Source: a virus. From it: 64,000 nucleotides of DNA. A model generated the notes under the pieces. The model made no database searches, was not told the origin of the DNA, and saw only the letters and a program-made list of their open reading frames with translations. Below are positions 29,238 through 36,698 of the stretch, piece after piece. The stretch covers positions 186,001 to 250,000 of IMG/VR virus record IMGVR_UViG_3300037297_000066. One strand, 5' to 3'. How positions within the stretch are numbered: the first letter of the stretch is position 1; every line of letters starts with the position of its first letter. Both the position numbers and the translations under genes were made by a program.

Positions 29238-29597
29238 ATGGGCAAAACAAGGATAGACTATCACGGTGGGGCGTCGAAAGAGGTATCCACCAAGGTTTGG
29301 TACCTAGAGGATATCCCCGACACTACCTTTTACCGTCAGCTGGAAGAGAGGGTTCGTCCGTTGGTGTACGTCCTACGTCAGCACGGTATCAACACTGAGA
29401 GCTCCTGTCACCACAGGGGGTACATTCAAGTTGATGGGAGTGCGTTCTCAAACAACGTCCATTTTTCTAGGGAGCTGTACTTCGCAATGTACGAGGTTAA
29501 CTGCCTACCCTACAACGTTCGGTGTGAACGGTACGTGGATGAGACGGGCCACTTCCACGAGATTTGCCGTATCCAGAGCGAGTTGTTGAAGATTTGA
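29238..29597 (+). CDS. Hypothetical protein, 119 residues
   Basis: VLRQHGINTESSCHHRGYIQVDGSAF and a final CRIQSELLKI. The HGINTxSSCxxRGYI segment is a compact loop between strands; the cysteine and histidines might bind metal. SD is weak. Not recognised. Confidence 0.7.
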   Translation: MGKTRIDYHGGASKEVSTKVWYLEDIPDTTFYRQLEERVRPLVYVLRQHGINTESSCHHRGYIQVDGSAFSNNVHFSRELYFAMYEVNCLPYNVRCERYVDETGHFHEICRIQSELLKI

Positions 29598-29617
29598 GGC
29601 TCGTGTTCCAACCTCTC

Positions 29618-29627
29618 GGTGTATGGT
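29618..29627 (+). promoter_or_regulatory. L-box promoter of the 29633-30499 gene
   Basis: GGTGTATGGT, 5 nt before ATG. Confidence 0.65.
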
Positions 29628-29632
29628 GGGGC

Positions 29633-30499
29633 ATGCAGATCCGACAACTGAGCTACGAAGAAGCCGTCGAACGTCACCCCGAGCAGGTGCAAGCCATCAT
29701 CACGAAGCTCCGCAAGAGCAGGAGCAAGTCGAAGGAAACAGCCCCCGAGGCCATGAAGTGGAGCTACGAGTGTTCCGTCACGATTGAGGGCTCTGGACGC
29801 CTTGATCAGGTCTTGGCGGCATCTCAACGTATAAAGAGCATGTCCACGGAGGAGCAGATTGCTGACGAAGTGCGCCGGACTCACACCGCACTTTCAGGAT
29901 CGGCTGGGAGATGGGGATGGTCTGAGAAGGTTCCCAACCCTCCTGAGGTAGAGGAGAGGGTCAGAGCTCATTTCCGGGAGCGTGAAGAAGATCAGAAGAA
30001 GATGGATCAGATGTCCCCTGAGGAGCGGGAAGAGAGCTTCCAGGCGACTTTGGGAGCCTTCTTTGGGGGAGGGGGTGTGGCCCTCACCATGGGAGGGGGT
30101 GGCCGGGCCCAACTTTCTCGAACCCCTGAGGAGTTCAACCAGGCTCAGCAAAGGGGGCCCGGGGTGGGGGCCTTGAATCCGGATTTCGATGGGGAACCGG
30201 AGACGCTCAACTTTTTCGGAGTCGAGCTGACGTTGAACCAGCAAGCCTACCCGCAGGTAGCTTTCTGGGAGGGAACGTTGGATACGGGACCAGCGAGTCA
30301 AATCCGTGTCAAGCTGGAAAAGTTCCCTGAAAATCCCCTCATTCCTCGATATGCTGTGCTAGTTTCCTTCAAAGGGAAAACCCCTGCTCAGGTCTTCCAC
30401 ATGACATCCACTGGGAACTCTTGGGAGGATCTGCAGGAGCGATTCCGAAGTCAGGCTCAAGAGATTTCTAGAACTCTCAAGGTTCTCTGCGGGGAGTAG
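29633..30499 (+). CDS. Multi-domain hypothetical protein with WEG module
   Basis: 288 residues. The charged helical N-terminal half includes HPEQVQAIITKLRKSRSKSK and a glycine-rich stretch (GAFFGGGGVALTMGGGG) near residues 150-165. From about residue 190 comes the module LNFFGVELTLN...YPQVAFWEGTL...YAVLVSFKGK...SWEDLQERF, shared with 33908-34447. Function unknown. Confidence 0.75.
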   Translation: MQIRQLSYEEAVERHPEQVQAIITKLRKSRSKSKETAPEAMKWSYECSVTIEGSGRLDQVLAASQRIKSMSTEEQIADEVRRTHTALSGSAGRWGWSEKVPNPPEVEERVRAHFREREEDQKKMDQMSPEEREESFQATLGAFFGGGGVALTMGGGGRAQLSRTPEEFNQAQQRGPGVGALNPDFDGEPETLNFFGVELTLNQQAYPQVAFWEGTLDTGPASQIRVKLEKFPENPLIPRYAVLVSFKGKTPAQVFHMTSTGNSWEDLQERFRSQAQEISRTLKVLCGE

Positions 30500-30556
30500 G
30501 CCGAGGCTTCTCAACCTACGGACATTCTGGTTGTGGGTTCAGAGTCGGCATATACC

Positions 30557-30802
30557 TCAGAAGCTTAAGGCGCTGAAGGATCCCCGAAGCTTGAACTTGC
30601 TACTGGTGACAACGGGGTGGCCTTCGAAGATGTGAGGCACCTGGACTTGCACGGGTGCCTCGGGGACATTCGGTTTGAGGACGGCGAGCAGGGTGGTCTT
30701 GCCTTCGGTGTCTTGGACGAAGCCTGTGTGGTCGAGCCAAGGCTTTGGTCCGATTCGTTTTCGGAGTCTCCAAGCGGCCTGCAAAGCTTCGTGGGAGGTC
30801 AT
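30557..30802 (-). CDS. Small hypothetical protein
   Basis: 81 residues from the L-box start (MTSHEALQAAWRLRKRIG). The second half is KTTLLAVLKPNVPEAPVQVQVP, beta-rich. The product may be a small wedge-shaped domain; not recognised. Confidence 0.68.
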   Translation of the reverse strand: MTSHEALQAAWRLRKRIGPKPWLDHTGFVQDTEGKTTLLAVLKPNVPEAPVQVQVPHIFEGHPVVTSSKFKLRGSFSALSF

Positions 30803-30808
30803 GTTTGG

Positions 30809-30839
30809 ACTATACACCAGGACCTCTTGCAGGTAGGGT
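30809..30839. promoter_or_regulatory. Divergent promoter pair
   Basis: Minus GGTGTATAGT (30809-30818) lies 6 nt before the 30802 ATG; plus TAGGGT (30834-30839) lies 6 nt before the 30846 ATG. Confidence 0.6.
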
Positions 30840-30845
30840 AGACAA

Positions 30846-31028
30846 ATGGCGGGAGACGACTCCAAACAGCTTCAAGAGGCTATCGACCATTGTTTGGAGA
30901 AAGCCAAGGGTGGGAGCAAGTGTGCTCAAGATCACGCTCAGCTAGCCTACTGGCTCATCGAGCTTCGAGAATGCAGAAAGGTATCTGGGAATGGCAACCG
31001 GCGTAGGACTGATTCTTCAGGAACGTAA
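30846..31028 (+). CDS. Small helical protein
   Basis: 60 residues: SKQLQEAIDHCLEKAKGGSKCAQDHAQLAYWLIELRECRK, two helices with three cysteines. It overlaps the next gene by 38 nt. Not recognised. Confidence 0.66.
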   Translation: MAGDDSKQLQEAIDHCLEKAKGGSKCAQDHAQLAYWLIELRECRKVSGNGNRRRTDSSGT

Positions 31029-31332
31029 CCGTCAGATCGAAGAAGAGGGGTGGACGCCCGAGCATGACGATGAGCACACGGGGGGAGAGCTAGCTTTGGT
31101 AGCAGCTTTGTTTGCCTCTCCGATGGATCTGTTTCGTCGTTCCCGGTCAGGGTTAGGCTACAGTGACCCGTGGCCCGAAGACTGGGACCGTAGGTGGGAC
31201 AAGCGCACTACGGTCGTGGATACTTCGAGCAGAATCAAGGTACTCGTCAAAGCGGGAGCCTTGATCGCTGCAGAGATCGACCGGCTACAAAGAGAACTCA
31301 GGGCTGAGACGGAGGATTCCCAGCCTTCATGA
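30991..31332 (+). CDS. Conserved phage protein (RQIEEEGWTPEHDDEH type)
   Basis: 113 residues: ILQERNRQIEEEGWTPEHDDEHTGGELALVAALFA, then SDPWPEDWDRRWDK and RIKVLVKAGALIAAEIDRLQR. This arrangement is common in uncharacterised proteins of many tailed phages and supports phage origin. The acidic HDDEH centre suggests a MazG/nucleotide-hydrolase-like helical fold, which is inference. Confidence 0.8.
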   Translation: MATGVGLILQERNRQIEEEGWTPEHDDEHTGGELALVAALFASPMDLFRRSRSGLGYSDPWPEDWDRRWDKRTTVVDTSSRIKVLVKAGALIAAEIDRLQRELRAETEDSQPS

Positions 31333-31525
31333 CGTGAGCCAGAAGGGGGATACCTTCAAACTCTGAGGGGAGTCCGTCAATGGTCTTCTGGTCCTTGACG
31401 AAGACTCGGATTCGGAACCCGTCTTGGTTCAATGACAGGTTCGAAGCCACGACTCCCAGGTTTGAGTCCTGTTGCTTCTGGAATCGGTACAGGGACTGCA
31501 ACTTCTCTGGGTACTGGTCGATCAC
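31298..31525 (-). CDS. Small hypothetical protein
   Basis: 75 residues, GTG start after GAAGGGGCC. LYRFQKQQDSNLGVVASNLSLNQDGFRIRVFVKDQKTIDGLPSEFEGIPL is a beta-alpha-beta pattern. It overlaps the previous gene's end by 35 bp (convergent). Confidence 0.67.
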   Translation of the reverse strand: MIDQYPEKLQSLYRFQKQQDSNLGVVASNLSLNQDGFRIRVFVKDQKTIDGLPSEFEGIPLLAHVMKAGNPPSQP

Positions 31526-31535
31526 GGGGGCCCCT

Positions 31536-31733
31536 TCAGTGGGTGGTTGATTCTGGCTTTCCCAGGTCTACCCATTGAGAGATAGACCGCAAGACGCCCA
31601 TGACAGATCGGGCTCGGTAAGCTCGGGTTTGCATGGTATGGATGTCCCATATGGGAAGGTTGGCATTCTCCATGGCCTGGGTAGCGACCTGGATCAGGGA
31701 TTCCTTGGAGAGCTCGGGAGGAGCGGGCGCCAT
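31536..31733 (-). CDS. Small helical protein
   Basis: 65 residues from MAPAPPELSK with GAGGGAG as SD. ESLIQVATQAMENANLPIWDIHTMQTRAYRARSVMGVL is helical. Middle gene of a unit running 32019 to 31298. Not recognised. Confidence 0.66.
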   Translation of the reverse strand: MAPAPPELSKESLIQVATQAMENANLPIWDIHTMQTRAYRARSVMGVLRSISQWVDLGKPESTTH

Positions 31734-31767
31734 GGGTCTCCCTCGGGGATTGTAGGCCCGCACAGGT

Positions 31768-32019
31768 TCAGTCCTCTTCCCGGGATGTCAGGGGCATCCC
31801 CACGGCCTTCATGGAGGGGAGCAACTGTTTGGACGTCTGGGGACACCCACAGTGGGGGCAGTAGAAGATCCGGGGATCTGAGCGTGGGTGGTAGGTGAAA
31901 CTCTCGTGGCAGTTGTAGCACTGCACGTCTAGCTCACACACAGATCCTCTCATGCGTTGAAACACGGCGGTGATAGCTGTGGGATCGGCTTTAGGTTTGG
32001 GAGCGTTAGCGGTAGTCAA
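31768..32019 (-). CDS. Zinc-ribbon protein
   Basis: 83 residues from a TTG with GAGGGG 7 nt upstream. CELDVQCYNCHESFTYHPR then FYCPHCGCPQ gives a clear two-CxxC zinc ribbon. TATAGT at 32055-32060 may be the promoter. Confidence 0.68.
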   Translation of the reverse strand: MTTANAPKPKADPTAITAVFQRMRGSVCELDVQCYNCHESFTYHPRSDPRIFYCPHCGCPQTSKQLLPSMKAVGMPLTSREED

Positions 32020-32055
32020 TGTAAGACCCCTCAAGATGATAGTTGAGCTATTTCA

Positions 32056-32427
32056 CTATAACAGATGGTTCTTGCATCGGGCCCAACGCTCTAGCTCTCT
32101 TTGAGCTTCTTTCTCATGCTGTTCTAGTTTCCTGACGCACTGTCGATAGGCATCTTCGAGGGCTACGTGGGCGTCTCGGAAAACTCGGGTAGTGATGCCT
32201 CGGATAGAGGGTTCTTTGGGGTACTTTACCTCGGCTTCCCACCGAACAATGGGATTGTCTTTCGTGGGGTTGTTGCAGATGTGATTCTCAACATCCAAGC
32301 CATAGACCCGAAACCAGAGTCGAGCTGTTTTAGCGGACGTCAGGAAGCCTGGGTGAGGGCGGTAGACCTTCATTTTCCTCCACCATTGGGGGACTAGCAT
32401 GGAGGCTGTTTTTCTGGATTTTGCCAT
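32056..32427 (-). CDS. AYxxL-helix family protein 3 (cassette copy B)
   Basis: 123 residues from MAKSRKTASM. LWFRVYGLDVENHICNNP, VRWEAEVKYP, then VALEDAYRQCVRKLEQHEKEAQRELERW. Paralogue and same length as 24391-24762, again immediately downstream of an MGAS-family gene (gap of 8 nt). Confidence 0.76.
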   Translation of the reverse strand: MAKSRKTASMLVPQWWRKMKVYRPHPGFLTSAKTARLWFRVYGLDVENHICNNPTKDNPIVRWEAEVKYPKEPSIRGITTRVFRDAHVALEDAYRQCVRKLEQHEKEAQRELERWARCKNHLL

Positions 32428-32435
32428 GGGTATTC

Positions 32436-33020
32436 TCAGATGGTCATTAGACAGGGAAGGATACCTCTCAAGGCGGTTCGAACTGGCTCTAGTCGTTCTT
32501 CCAGGAGGGGGCCCGCTGCTTCTTCTAGTCGGTCGTAGATCCCGGGAGTGTGGGGTTGGCACTCGTAGTAGATCTTCTCGGTGTCTGGGTAGTCCTTGAT
32601 GAGGGGGTAAGTCCTTCCGAGTTGAATGGGGAGTCCCAGCTCATCCACTCTACACCACTGGAGAGAGGAAGTGACTACGTGAGAGTAATCGGGTGCTAGC
32701 ACCGGCCAATTCTCGAACCCATCATACCGAACGTAAGGTACCGGTTGAGGGAACGGGTTCGGGGCTTCTCGGATCTTGAAGCTCCGTTGCCGCCGGCCGT
32801 AGTTGCAGGCAATCCAACGGAGAACGGCATAGACGAAGACTTTGGGCGCTCCGTAGTAGTTGGAGTACTTGATGCCCAGGTGACGTTTGTTTAACCGCCA
32901 GAAGGGGCGTTCAGAATGTCCCAAGTAGCTAAGGTGCCGAGGGGTGTACTTGTCGAGAGTTTGATGGATTTGAGTAGCTTCTTGGGGGGATCGGAAGACG
33001 ACGGCTAGAGAAGCACCCAT
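32436..33020 (-). CDS. MGAS-family protein (cassette copy B)
   Basis: 194 residues: MGASLAVVFRSPQEA, LGIKYSNYYGAPKVFVYAVLRWIACNYGRRQR, PYVRYDGFENWPVLAPDY, LQWCRVD. Full-length match to 24759-25349. SD GAGGCGAGCC. Not first in its operon, unlike copy A. Confidence 0.78.
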   Translation of the reverse strand: MGASLAVVFRSPQEATQIHQTLDKYTPRHLSYLGHSERPFWRLNKRHLGIKYSNYYGAPKVFVYAVLRWIACNYGRRQRSFKIREAPNPFPQPVPYVRYDGFENWPVLAPDYSHVVTSSLQWCRVDELGLPIQLGRTYPLIKDYPDTEKIYYECQPHTPGIYDRLEEAAGPLLEERLEPVRTALRGILPCLMTI

Positions 33021-33028
33021 GGCTCGCC

Positions 33029-33466
33029 TCAATTGGGTTTGGGGTCTCCTGCTACCATATCCTGGAGGTCGGACTCCATTTCCGGGTGAATGGCAGCGGC
33101 CGTAGCCATGGTTAAGAGTTTCCAAGGGCTGAGTTGTCTCCAACCTCCGGATTCTTTCATTTCCTGTAGGACTCCCCGAGGATCTTCAGTGATACGACGA
33201 GCGATCTCATCTCGTTGTTCGGTGGTAGTGATGTAGGGTCGCATGGGTTTCAAGGTTGACTTGGCGGCCATGAGTTGAAACCGAATCCAACAGTTTCCTA
33301 CGGTGAATCCCAACCACGAGTCGGAGGCGTTGGTGCCAGTGTGGTTCTTTTGCACCACCGGGCTTTCGAAACGGATAGCTGCGGTGCACACTGCTGTGAA
33401 GAAGGCGCAGATGTTGTTGAAGTCGAAGACTTCAAGGGACTGGGGGGAAGGTTTCTGGTCGGTCAT
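33029..33466 (-). CDS. Hypothetical protein, 145 residues
   Basis: Start at the second of two adjacent ATGs, with AGGTGGT upstream. LEVFDFNNICAFFTAVCTAAIRFESP, then TVGNCWIRFQLMAA and a helical end (WKLLTMATAAAIHPEMESDL). Overlaps the upstream gene by 35 nt. Not recognised. Confidence 0.7.
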   Translation of the reverse strand: MTDQKPSPQSLEVFDFNNICAFFTAVCTAAIRFESPVVQKNHTGTNASDSWLGFTVGNCWIRFQLMAAKSTLKPMRPYITTTEQRDEIARRITEDPRGVLQEMKESGGWRQLSPWKLLTMATAAAIHPEMESDLQDMVAGDPKPN

Positions 33467-33659
33467 CATACCACCTGTATCTGAAGTAGAGTTTCCAAAC
33501 GAGTCGGTAAAGAGAACGTTGGGTGCCTTCGTGGAACTGCCAGCAGCGCCGGTCCATCCAGTCAAGAACACGCAACGCCCCAGCTTTGATGAAGTAGGAG
33601 GGGGGCCGGTTAGCCCTTCGGGTATTGTGTTCGAGAGGCTCCCAAACCCACCCGCTCAT
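33432..33659 (-). CDS. Small basic hypothetical protein
   Basis: 75 residues from MSGWVWEPL in a TAATG overlap. YFIKAGALRVLDWMDRRCWQFHEGTQRSLYRLVWKLYF, helical and rich in W, R and Y. Not recognised. Confidence 0.68.
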   Translation of the reverse strand: MSGWVWEPLEHNTRRANRPPSYFIKAGALRVLDWMDRRCWQFHEGTQRSLYRLVWKLYFRYRWYDDRPETFPPVP

Positions 33660-33847
33660 TAGTCCCCCTGAAGGCTGTTGTTGAGAGAGTTGTTGATGCT
33701 CCACTCACCGTACGAAGCGGCGCAACTAATGACCACGCTGAAAATGAAGATACAGACGGAGATGACGGTCGCCCCAACCTTCATGATCTTTCGTCTTCGC
33801 CGGCCGCCTTCCAGAAGCTTCTGTTCCAAATCGCCAAGGTCTGTCAT
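33659..33847 (-). CDS. Small single-pass membrane protein
   Basis: 62 residues: DLEQKLLEGGRRRRKIMK then VGATVISVCIFIFSVVISCA, a membrane anchor with a basic cytoplasmic edge, and a short outer tail. ATG 7 nt after TATAGT. First gene of the unit ending at 32056. Confidence 0.72.
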   Translation of the reverse strand: MTDLGDLEQKLLEGGRRRRKIMKVGATVISVCIFIFSVVISCAASYGEWSINNSLNNSLQGD

Positions 33848-33854
33848 GCCAGAG

Positions 33855-33902
33855 ACTATACACCAGAAAGAAGCTCTTCAATCCCGAACTTTGGTGTATC
33901 AT
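33855..33902. promoter_or_regulatory. Divergent L-box pair
   Basis: Minus GGTGTATAGT (33855-33864) for the membrane protein; plus GGTGTATCAT (33893-33902) for 33908-34447, 5 nt before its ATG. Confidence 0.63.
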
Positions 33903-33907
33903 GAACT

Positions 33908-34447
33908 ATGCCTGAGCTTCCTGAAAAACTGTCGTTCTTTGGTCACGATCTTCTGAAAAAGACCCTCTACCCAGCAGAGGACGGGTACACCATTTGGGAA
34001 GGGGAGTTCGTACTCGCTGGCAGCAAATGGCGAGTGAAAGCTCACTGGATGCCAGAGAACCGGCGAACCTTAGGTCACACGAAGCCGTGGTATATGGACG
34101 TTTCTTTTGAGGGAGGGAGCTCGATGGGTTCCGGGGACACCTGGGAAGAAGCCCAGGCTGACTTCTGGAATCGGGTGAAGCCGACACGGGATACTCTCGA
34201 TGCTCTCAAGTACCCCCCTGAGAGGTATTCGGACTACTTGGAAACAGGTCTTCGCTACATCCTTTCCACAGCCATAATCGAACCCATGCATTCCAAAGAT
34301 CGGGCGACGGCGGCTTATGCTGCGGTGATGCTCCAGAAGCTTGGGTACGAGGTGGAGGAGAGCATCCTTCAGGAGCTCGGATCCAAGGGAGGGACGGACC
34401 TTGACCAACTGGCCGAAGTCCGGGATCAGATGGGGCAATTCGAGTAA
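33908..34447 (+). CDS. WEG-module hypothetical protein
   Basis: 179 residues. The N-terminal half (LSFFGHDLLKKTLYPAEDGYTIWEGEFV...YMDVSFEGG...TWEEAQADFW) matches the C-terminal module of 29633-30499. The second half is a helical repeat-like region (STAIIEPMHSKDRATAAYAAVMLQKLGYEVEE). Function unknown. Confidence 0.75.
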   Translation: MPELPEKLSFFGHDLLKKTLYPAEDGYTIWEGEFVLAGSKWRVKAHWMPENRRTLGHTKPWYMDVSFEGGSSMGSGDTWEEAQADFWNRVKPTRDTLDALKYPPERYSDYLETGLRYILSTAIIEPMHSKDRATAAYAAVMLQKLGYEVEESILQELGSKGGTDLDQLAEVRDQMGQFE

Positions 34448-34485
34448 TCCCGAGTTCACAGGGAGATTCCGATCCCACTCGAACT

Positions 34486-34495
34486 GGTGTATGGT
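34486..34495 (+). promoter_or_regulatory. L-box promoter of the Ntn-peptidase operon
   Basis: GGTGTATGGT, then GGGGGC, then ATG at 34502. Confidence 0.67.
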
Positions 34496-34501
34496 GGGGG
34501 C

Positions 34502-34753
34502 ATGCGGTTCGACGAACAGGTACGTGTCAGCAGAGAAACAGCCCAAACCGTGTGTTCGGCCGAAAACCTAGTTGGGGGAGTCCGAGCAACGGCTGAGTGC
34601 AAAGGTCTAGGGTGGCTTTGCTACTCTGCCGAGGGCCGGCACTACATCGCCATGTATCTGGAAGGGGAGAGTGTCGATCTGGACAGCGTCTTCGAGGCGG
34701 ATAAGGACGACATTCTGCTCTACAGCATTGATCCCAAAGAGGTTTTTCAGTGA
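34502..34753 (+). CDS. Small hypothetical protein upstream of the Ntn peptidase
   Basis: 83 residues: SRETAQTVCSAENLVGGVRATAECKGLGWLCYSAEGRHYIAMYLEGE, strand-rich with three cysteines. Its stop overlaps the peptidase start (GTGA). It could be a partner or substrate of the peptidase; not shown. Confidence 0.7.
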   Translation: MRFDEQVRVSRETAQTVCSAENLVGGVRATAECKGLGWLCYSAEGRHYIAMYLEGESVDLDSVFEADKDDILLYSIDPKEVFQ

Positions 34754-35298
34754 CCTGCATCGCTGCTATTGCGGCAAATGGCGTAGTCTGGATGGGAGGG
34801 GATTCCCAAGGGACCTACGAGAACAGCAACTCCATCATTTCTCTCAAGACCCCCAAGGTTTTCCGGATAGGGCCTTACCTGGTTGGAAACTGCGGGACGC
34901 TTCTCGTCGGGAATTCGTTGCTGTACCACACGGAGTTGCCGGACCCTCCCAAGACGGGACTCATGCGATTCCTTTCTCACAAGGTGGTTCCCGTTTTCAG
35001 GAAGAGTCTTCAGGAAAGAGGGAATTCGTACGGCTTCCCTGGCACCACAGGCATTTTGCTAGGCGTTCTGGGAAAGCTGTTCATGATTGATGCGAACTCG
35101 CAGCACTACGAGGTTCGAGAAAGCTACCACGCCATTGGCACCGGGGAGGCCGTTGCTCGGGGATCCCTCCACACTTCGGCTTGCCTGTGTCCTAAAAAGA
35201 GCCCCAAGGTTCGTCTCAAGCTGGCTTTAGAAACGGCCGAGAAGTACAACAACAGTGTTCGGGGGCCCTTCGTCATCCTTCGAGGAGCGCATGTTTGA
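34750..35298 (+). CDS. Proteasome/HslV-like Ntn peptidase
   Basis: 182 residues. After Met removal Thr2 would be the catalytic N-terminus: TCIAAIAANGVVWMGGDSQ matches the HslV/20S beta start, with the Asp of GGDSQ at mature position 17 and the Lys of KVFRIG near position 35 as the expected partners. The following strand-glycine pattern (GPYLVGNCGTLLVGN) fits too. No unfoldase (HslU-like) gene is in the window. Self-compartmentalised proteolysis or prohead-type processing are both possible. Confidence 0.8.
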   Translation: MTCIAAIAANGVVWMGGDSQGTYENSNSIISLKTPKVFRIGPYLVGNCGTLLVGNSLLYHTELPDPPKTGLMRFLSHKVVPVFRKSLQERGNSYGFPGTTGILLGVLGKLFMIDANSQHYEVRESYHAIGTGEAVARGSLHTSACLCPKKSPKVRLKLALETAEKYNNSVRGPFVILRGAHV

Positions 35299-35491
35299 GG
35301 GGGCCTCGCCGGCTGAGCTTGATCCCGAGGGGGTTTGGGAAGAGCCTCCCAAGCAGGTTTCCAACTATTCTCCGGTCCGGGACTGGGGACTTTGGGTGGT
35401 GGGACTGACGGTACCTGTGACGTTCTTGGTGTTGTGGACCCTATGGCACTTCTTTCCAGGGGTATGGGATTGGCTGCAGAGTCCCTTGTGA
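35291..35491 (+). CDS. Small tail-anchored membrane protein
   Basis: 66 residues, with CGAGGAG as a strong SD and the start overlapping the peptidase end by 8 nt. Proline-rich, acidic start, then LWVVGLTVPVTFLVLWTLWHFF as a C-terminal membrane anchor. Co-expressed with the Ntn peptidase. Confidence 0.72.
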   Translation: MFEGASPAELDPEGVWEEPPKQVSNYSPVRDWGLWVVGLTVPVTFLVLWTLWHFFPGVWDWLQSPL

Positions 35492-35581
35492 AGCCTTCCT
35501 AAGCCTTCCAGGGATGTGGGCCCAGGAAGAGAGGGGAACGCAACAGGGCCCCTCCTCGTCGGACTATGGTACTATGCCGGC

Positions 35582-35636
35582 GGGGTCCCCAGAGTACCCA
35601 GTCTTCAACTCCGAGAAATCCCCTTCTGGGGGCCCC
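35582..35636 (+). ncRNA. Possible third stem-closed RNA
   Basis: GGGGTCCCC and GGGGGCCCC pair (9 bp, one G-U) around 37 nt. TACTAT lies 6 nt before the first G, the same geometry as the 16914 and 28422 candidates, but without shared sequence or a GGTG upstream. Weak. Confidence 0.28.
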
Positions 35637-35693
35637 GTTTCTTAGGCCGGCGTTCCGAATTCTCTTGTGGGCAACCTATCGGCAGAGGTTGTC

Positions 35694-36158
35694 ATGCAGA
35701 AGATCGCTGGTCCCCGAGAACTCCAGGCCGAGCTCCACCGACTCTTGGAGCAGGTGAAGACGAACCCCAACCGGGCAGAGCTGGCTCAGGAGCTGAGGAC
35801 CCTGGTGGCGAGGCTGGACAAGACGTCCAACTGGTGGACGACTGTCCTTTTCCGGGACAACAACAACACGTTCAACTTGACGGTAGCTGGAGGGATGACT
35901 CCCGGGGGGTGGTCATCCCTCGACTACGTGCTGGGCGAGTTGAACGGCCGCATCAAGAAGGCGATGAGTCAGACCCAGACGTATCTGGAGGGCCTGGGCT
36001 ACCAATTCCGCTCTGCTCCTCATCGAGTCATGGGAGACGACAAAAAGGAAAAGTACGTAGGGTGGGCTACCTACGGACTCAAGCCCCAGGATCGGGACCT
36101 GCAAGCGGACCTCAAGGCCAGTCCGGTGAAGGCGTACATCCGAGAAGGTGGGATGTAG
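35694..36158 (+). CDS. MQKIA-domain protein 2
   Basis: 154 residues: MQKIAGPRELQAELHRLLEQ...LAQELRTLVARL matches the start of 23485-24039. The remainder (WWTTVLFRDNNNTFNLTVAGGMTPGGWSSLDYV) is different and strand-rich, so the shared part behaves as a mobile N-terminal module. SD GAGGTTGTC. Function unknown. Confidence 0.75.
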   Translation: MQKIAGPRELQAELHRLLEQVKTNPNRAELAQELRTLVARLDKTSNWWTTVLFRDNNNTFNLTVAGGMTPGGWSSLDYVLGELNGRIKKAMSQTQTYLEGLGYQFRSAPHRVMGDDKKEKYVGWATYGLKPQDRDLQADLKASPVKAYIREGGM

Positions 36159-36182
36159 ACCCTCCTGGGGGGATCACGGTGT

Positions 36183-36659
36183 CTAGCTGACAGGGATCGG
36201 CGGCAGGGTAGCCAGGAAGTTCCTGAGGGTTTTCTCAAACAAGTTGAGCTGCCCACTGAGCCAGAGAACCTGCTTGGCGATCATGTCGTAGTCGCCCTCC
36301 TGGTTAAGGCGCAGCATGACTCCTGCTTGCATCTCACGCTCGAAGGGACGGGGGCTGCCCCTGCGGCAGGTGTAGCCGTAGACTAGAGCTAGCCCGTTCT
36401 CTTCAGGCTTCCCCTTGCAGTTGGTTCGTACACACAGGTAGACGTCATATTCTCCTGAGGGTGTGACATACTGAAGGTCCTTCAGAATGGGCCACTCCTT
36501 GGTCTTGATCTGGGCTGGCCATTCCTTGGTGAGGTAGACACAGATCTTTGGGAGCGCCTCGTATTCCTTGGGAGACTCAGGCCGTTTGGCTTTGGCCACA
36601 GCCTTCTGCAGGTTTTTCTTGGTGGGGGCCTTCTTGGCTCTTGTGTTGGTACGTGTCAT
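36183..36659 (-). CDS. Hypothetical protein with basic tail
   Basis: 158 residues: a lysine-rich start (RTNTRAKKAPTKKNLQKAVAKAKRP), then strands (ICVYLTKEWPAQIKTKEWPILK, YDVYLCVRTNC) and a C-terminal helix (QVLWLSGQLNLFEKTLRNFL). The basic tail suggests nucleic-acid contact. ATG 6 nt after TATGGT. Confidence 0.72.
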   Translation of the reverse strand: MTRTNTRAKKAPTKKNLQKAVAKAKRPESPKEYEALPKICVYLTKEWPAQIKTKEWPILKDLQYVTPSGEYDVYLCVRTNCKGKPEENGLALVYGYTCRRGSPRPFEREMQAGVMLRLNQEGDYDMIAKQVLWLSGQLNLFEKTLRNFLATLPPIPVS

Positions 36660-36665
36660 GCCGCT

Positions 36666-36675
36666 ACCATACACC
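36666..36675 (-). promoter_or_regulatory. L-box promoter of the 36183-36659 gene
   Basis: GGTGTATGGT, then AGCGGC, then ATG. Confidence 0.66.
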
Positions 36676-36698
36676 AACTCTCAGGACAGGAGCGTGGA

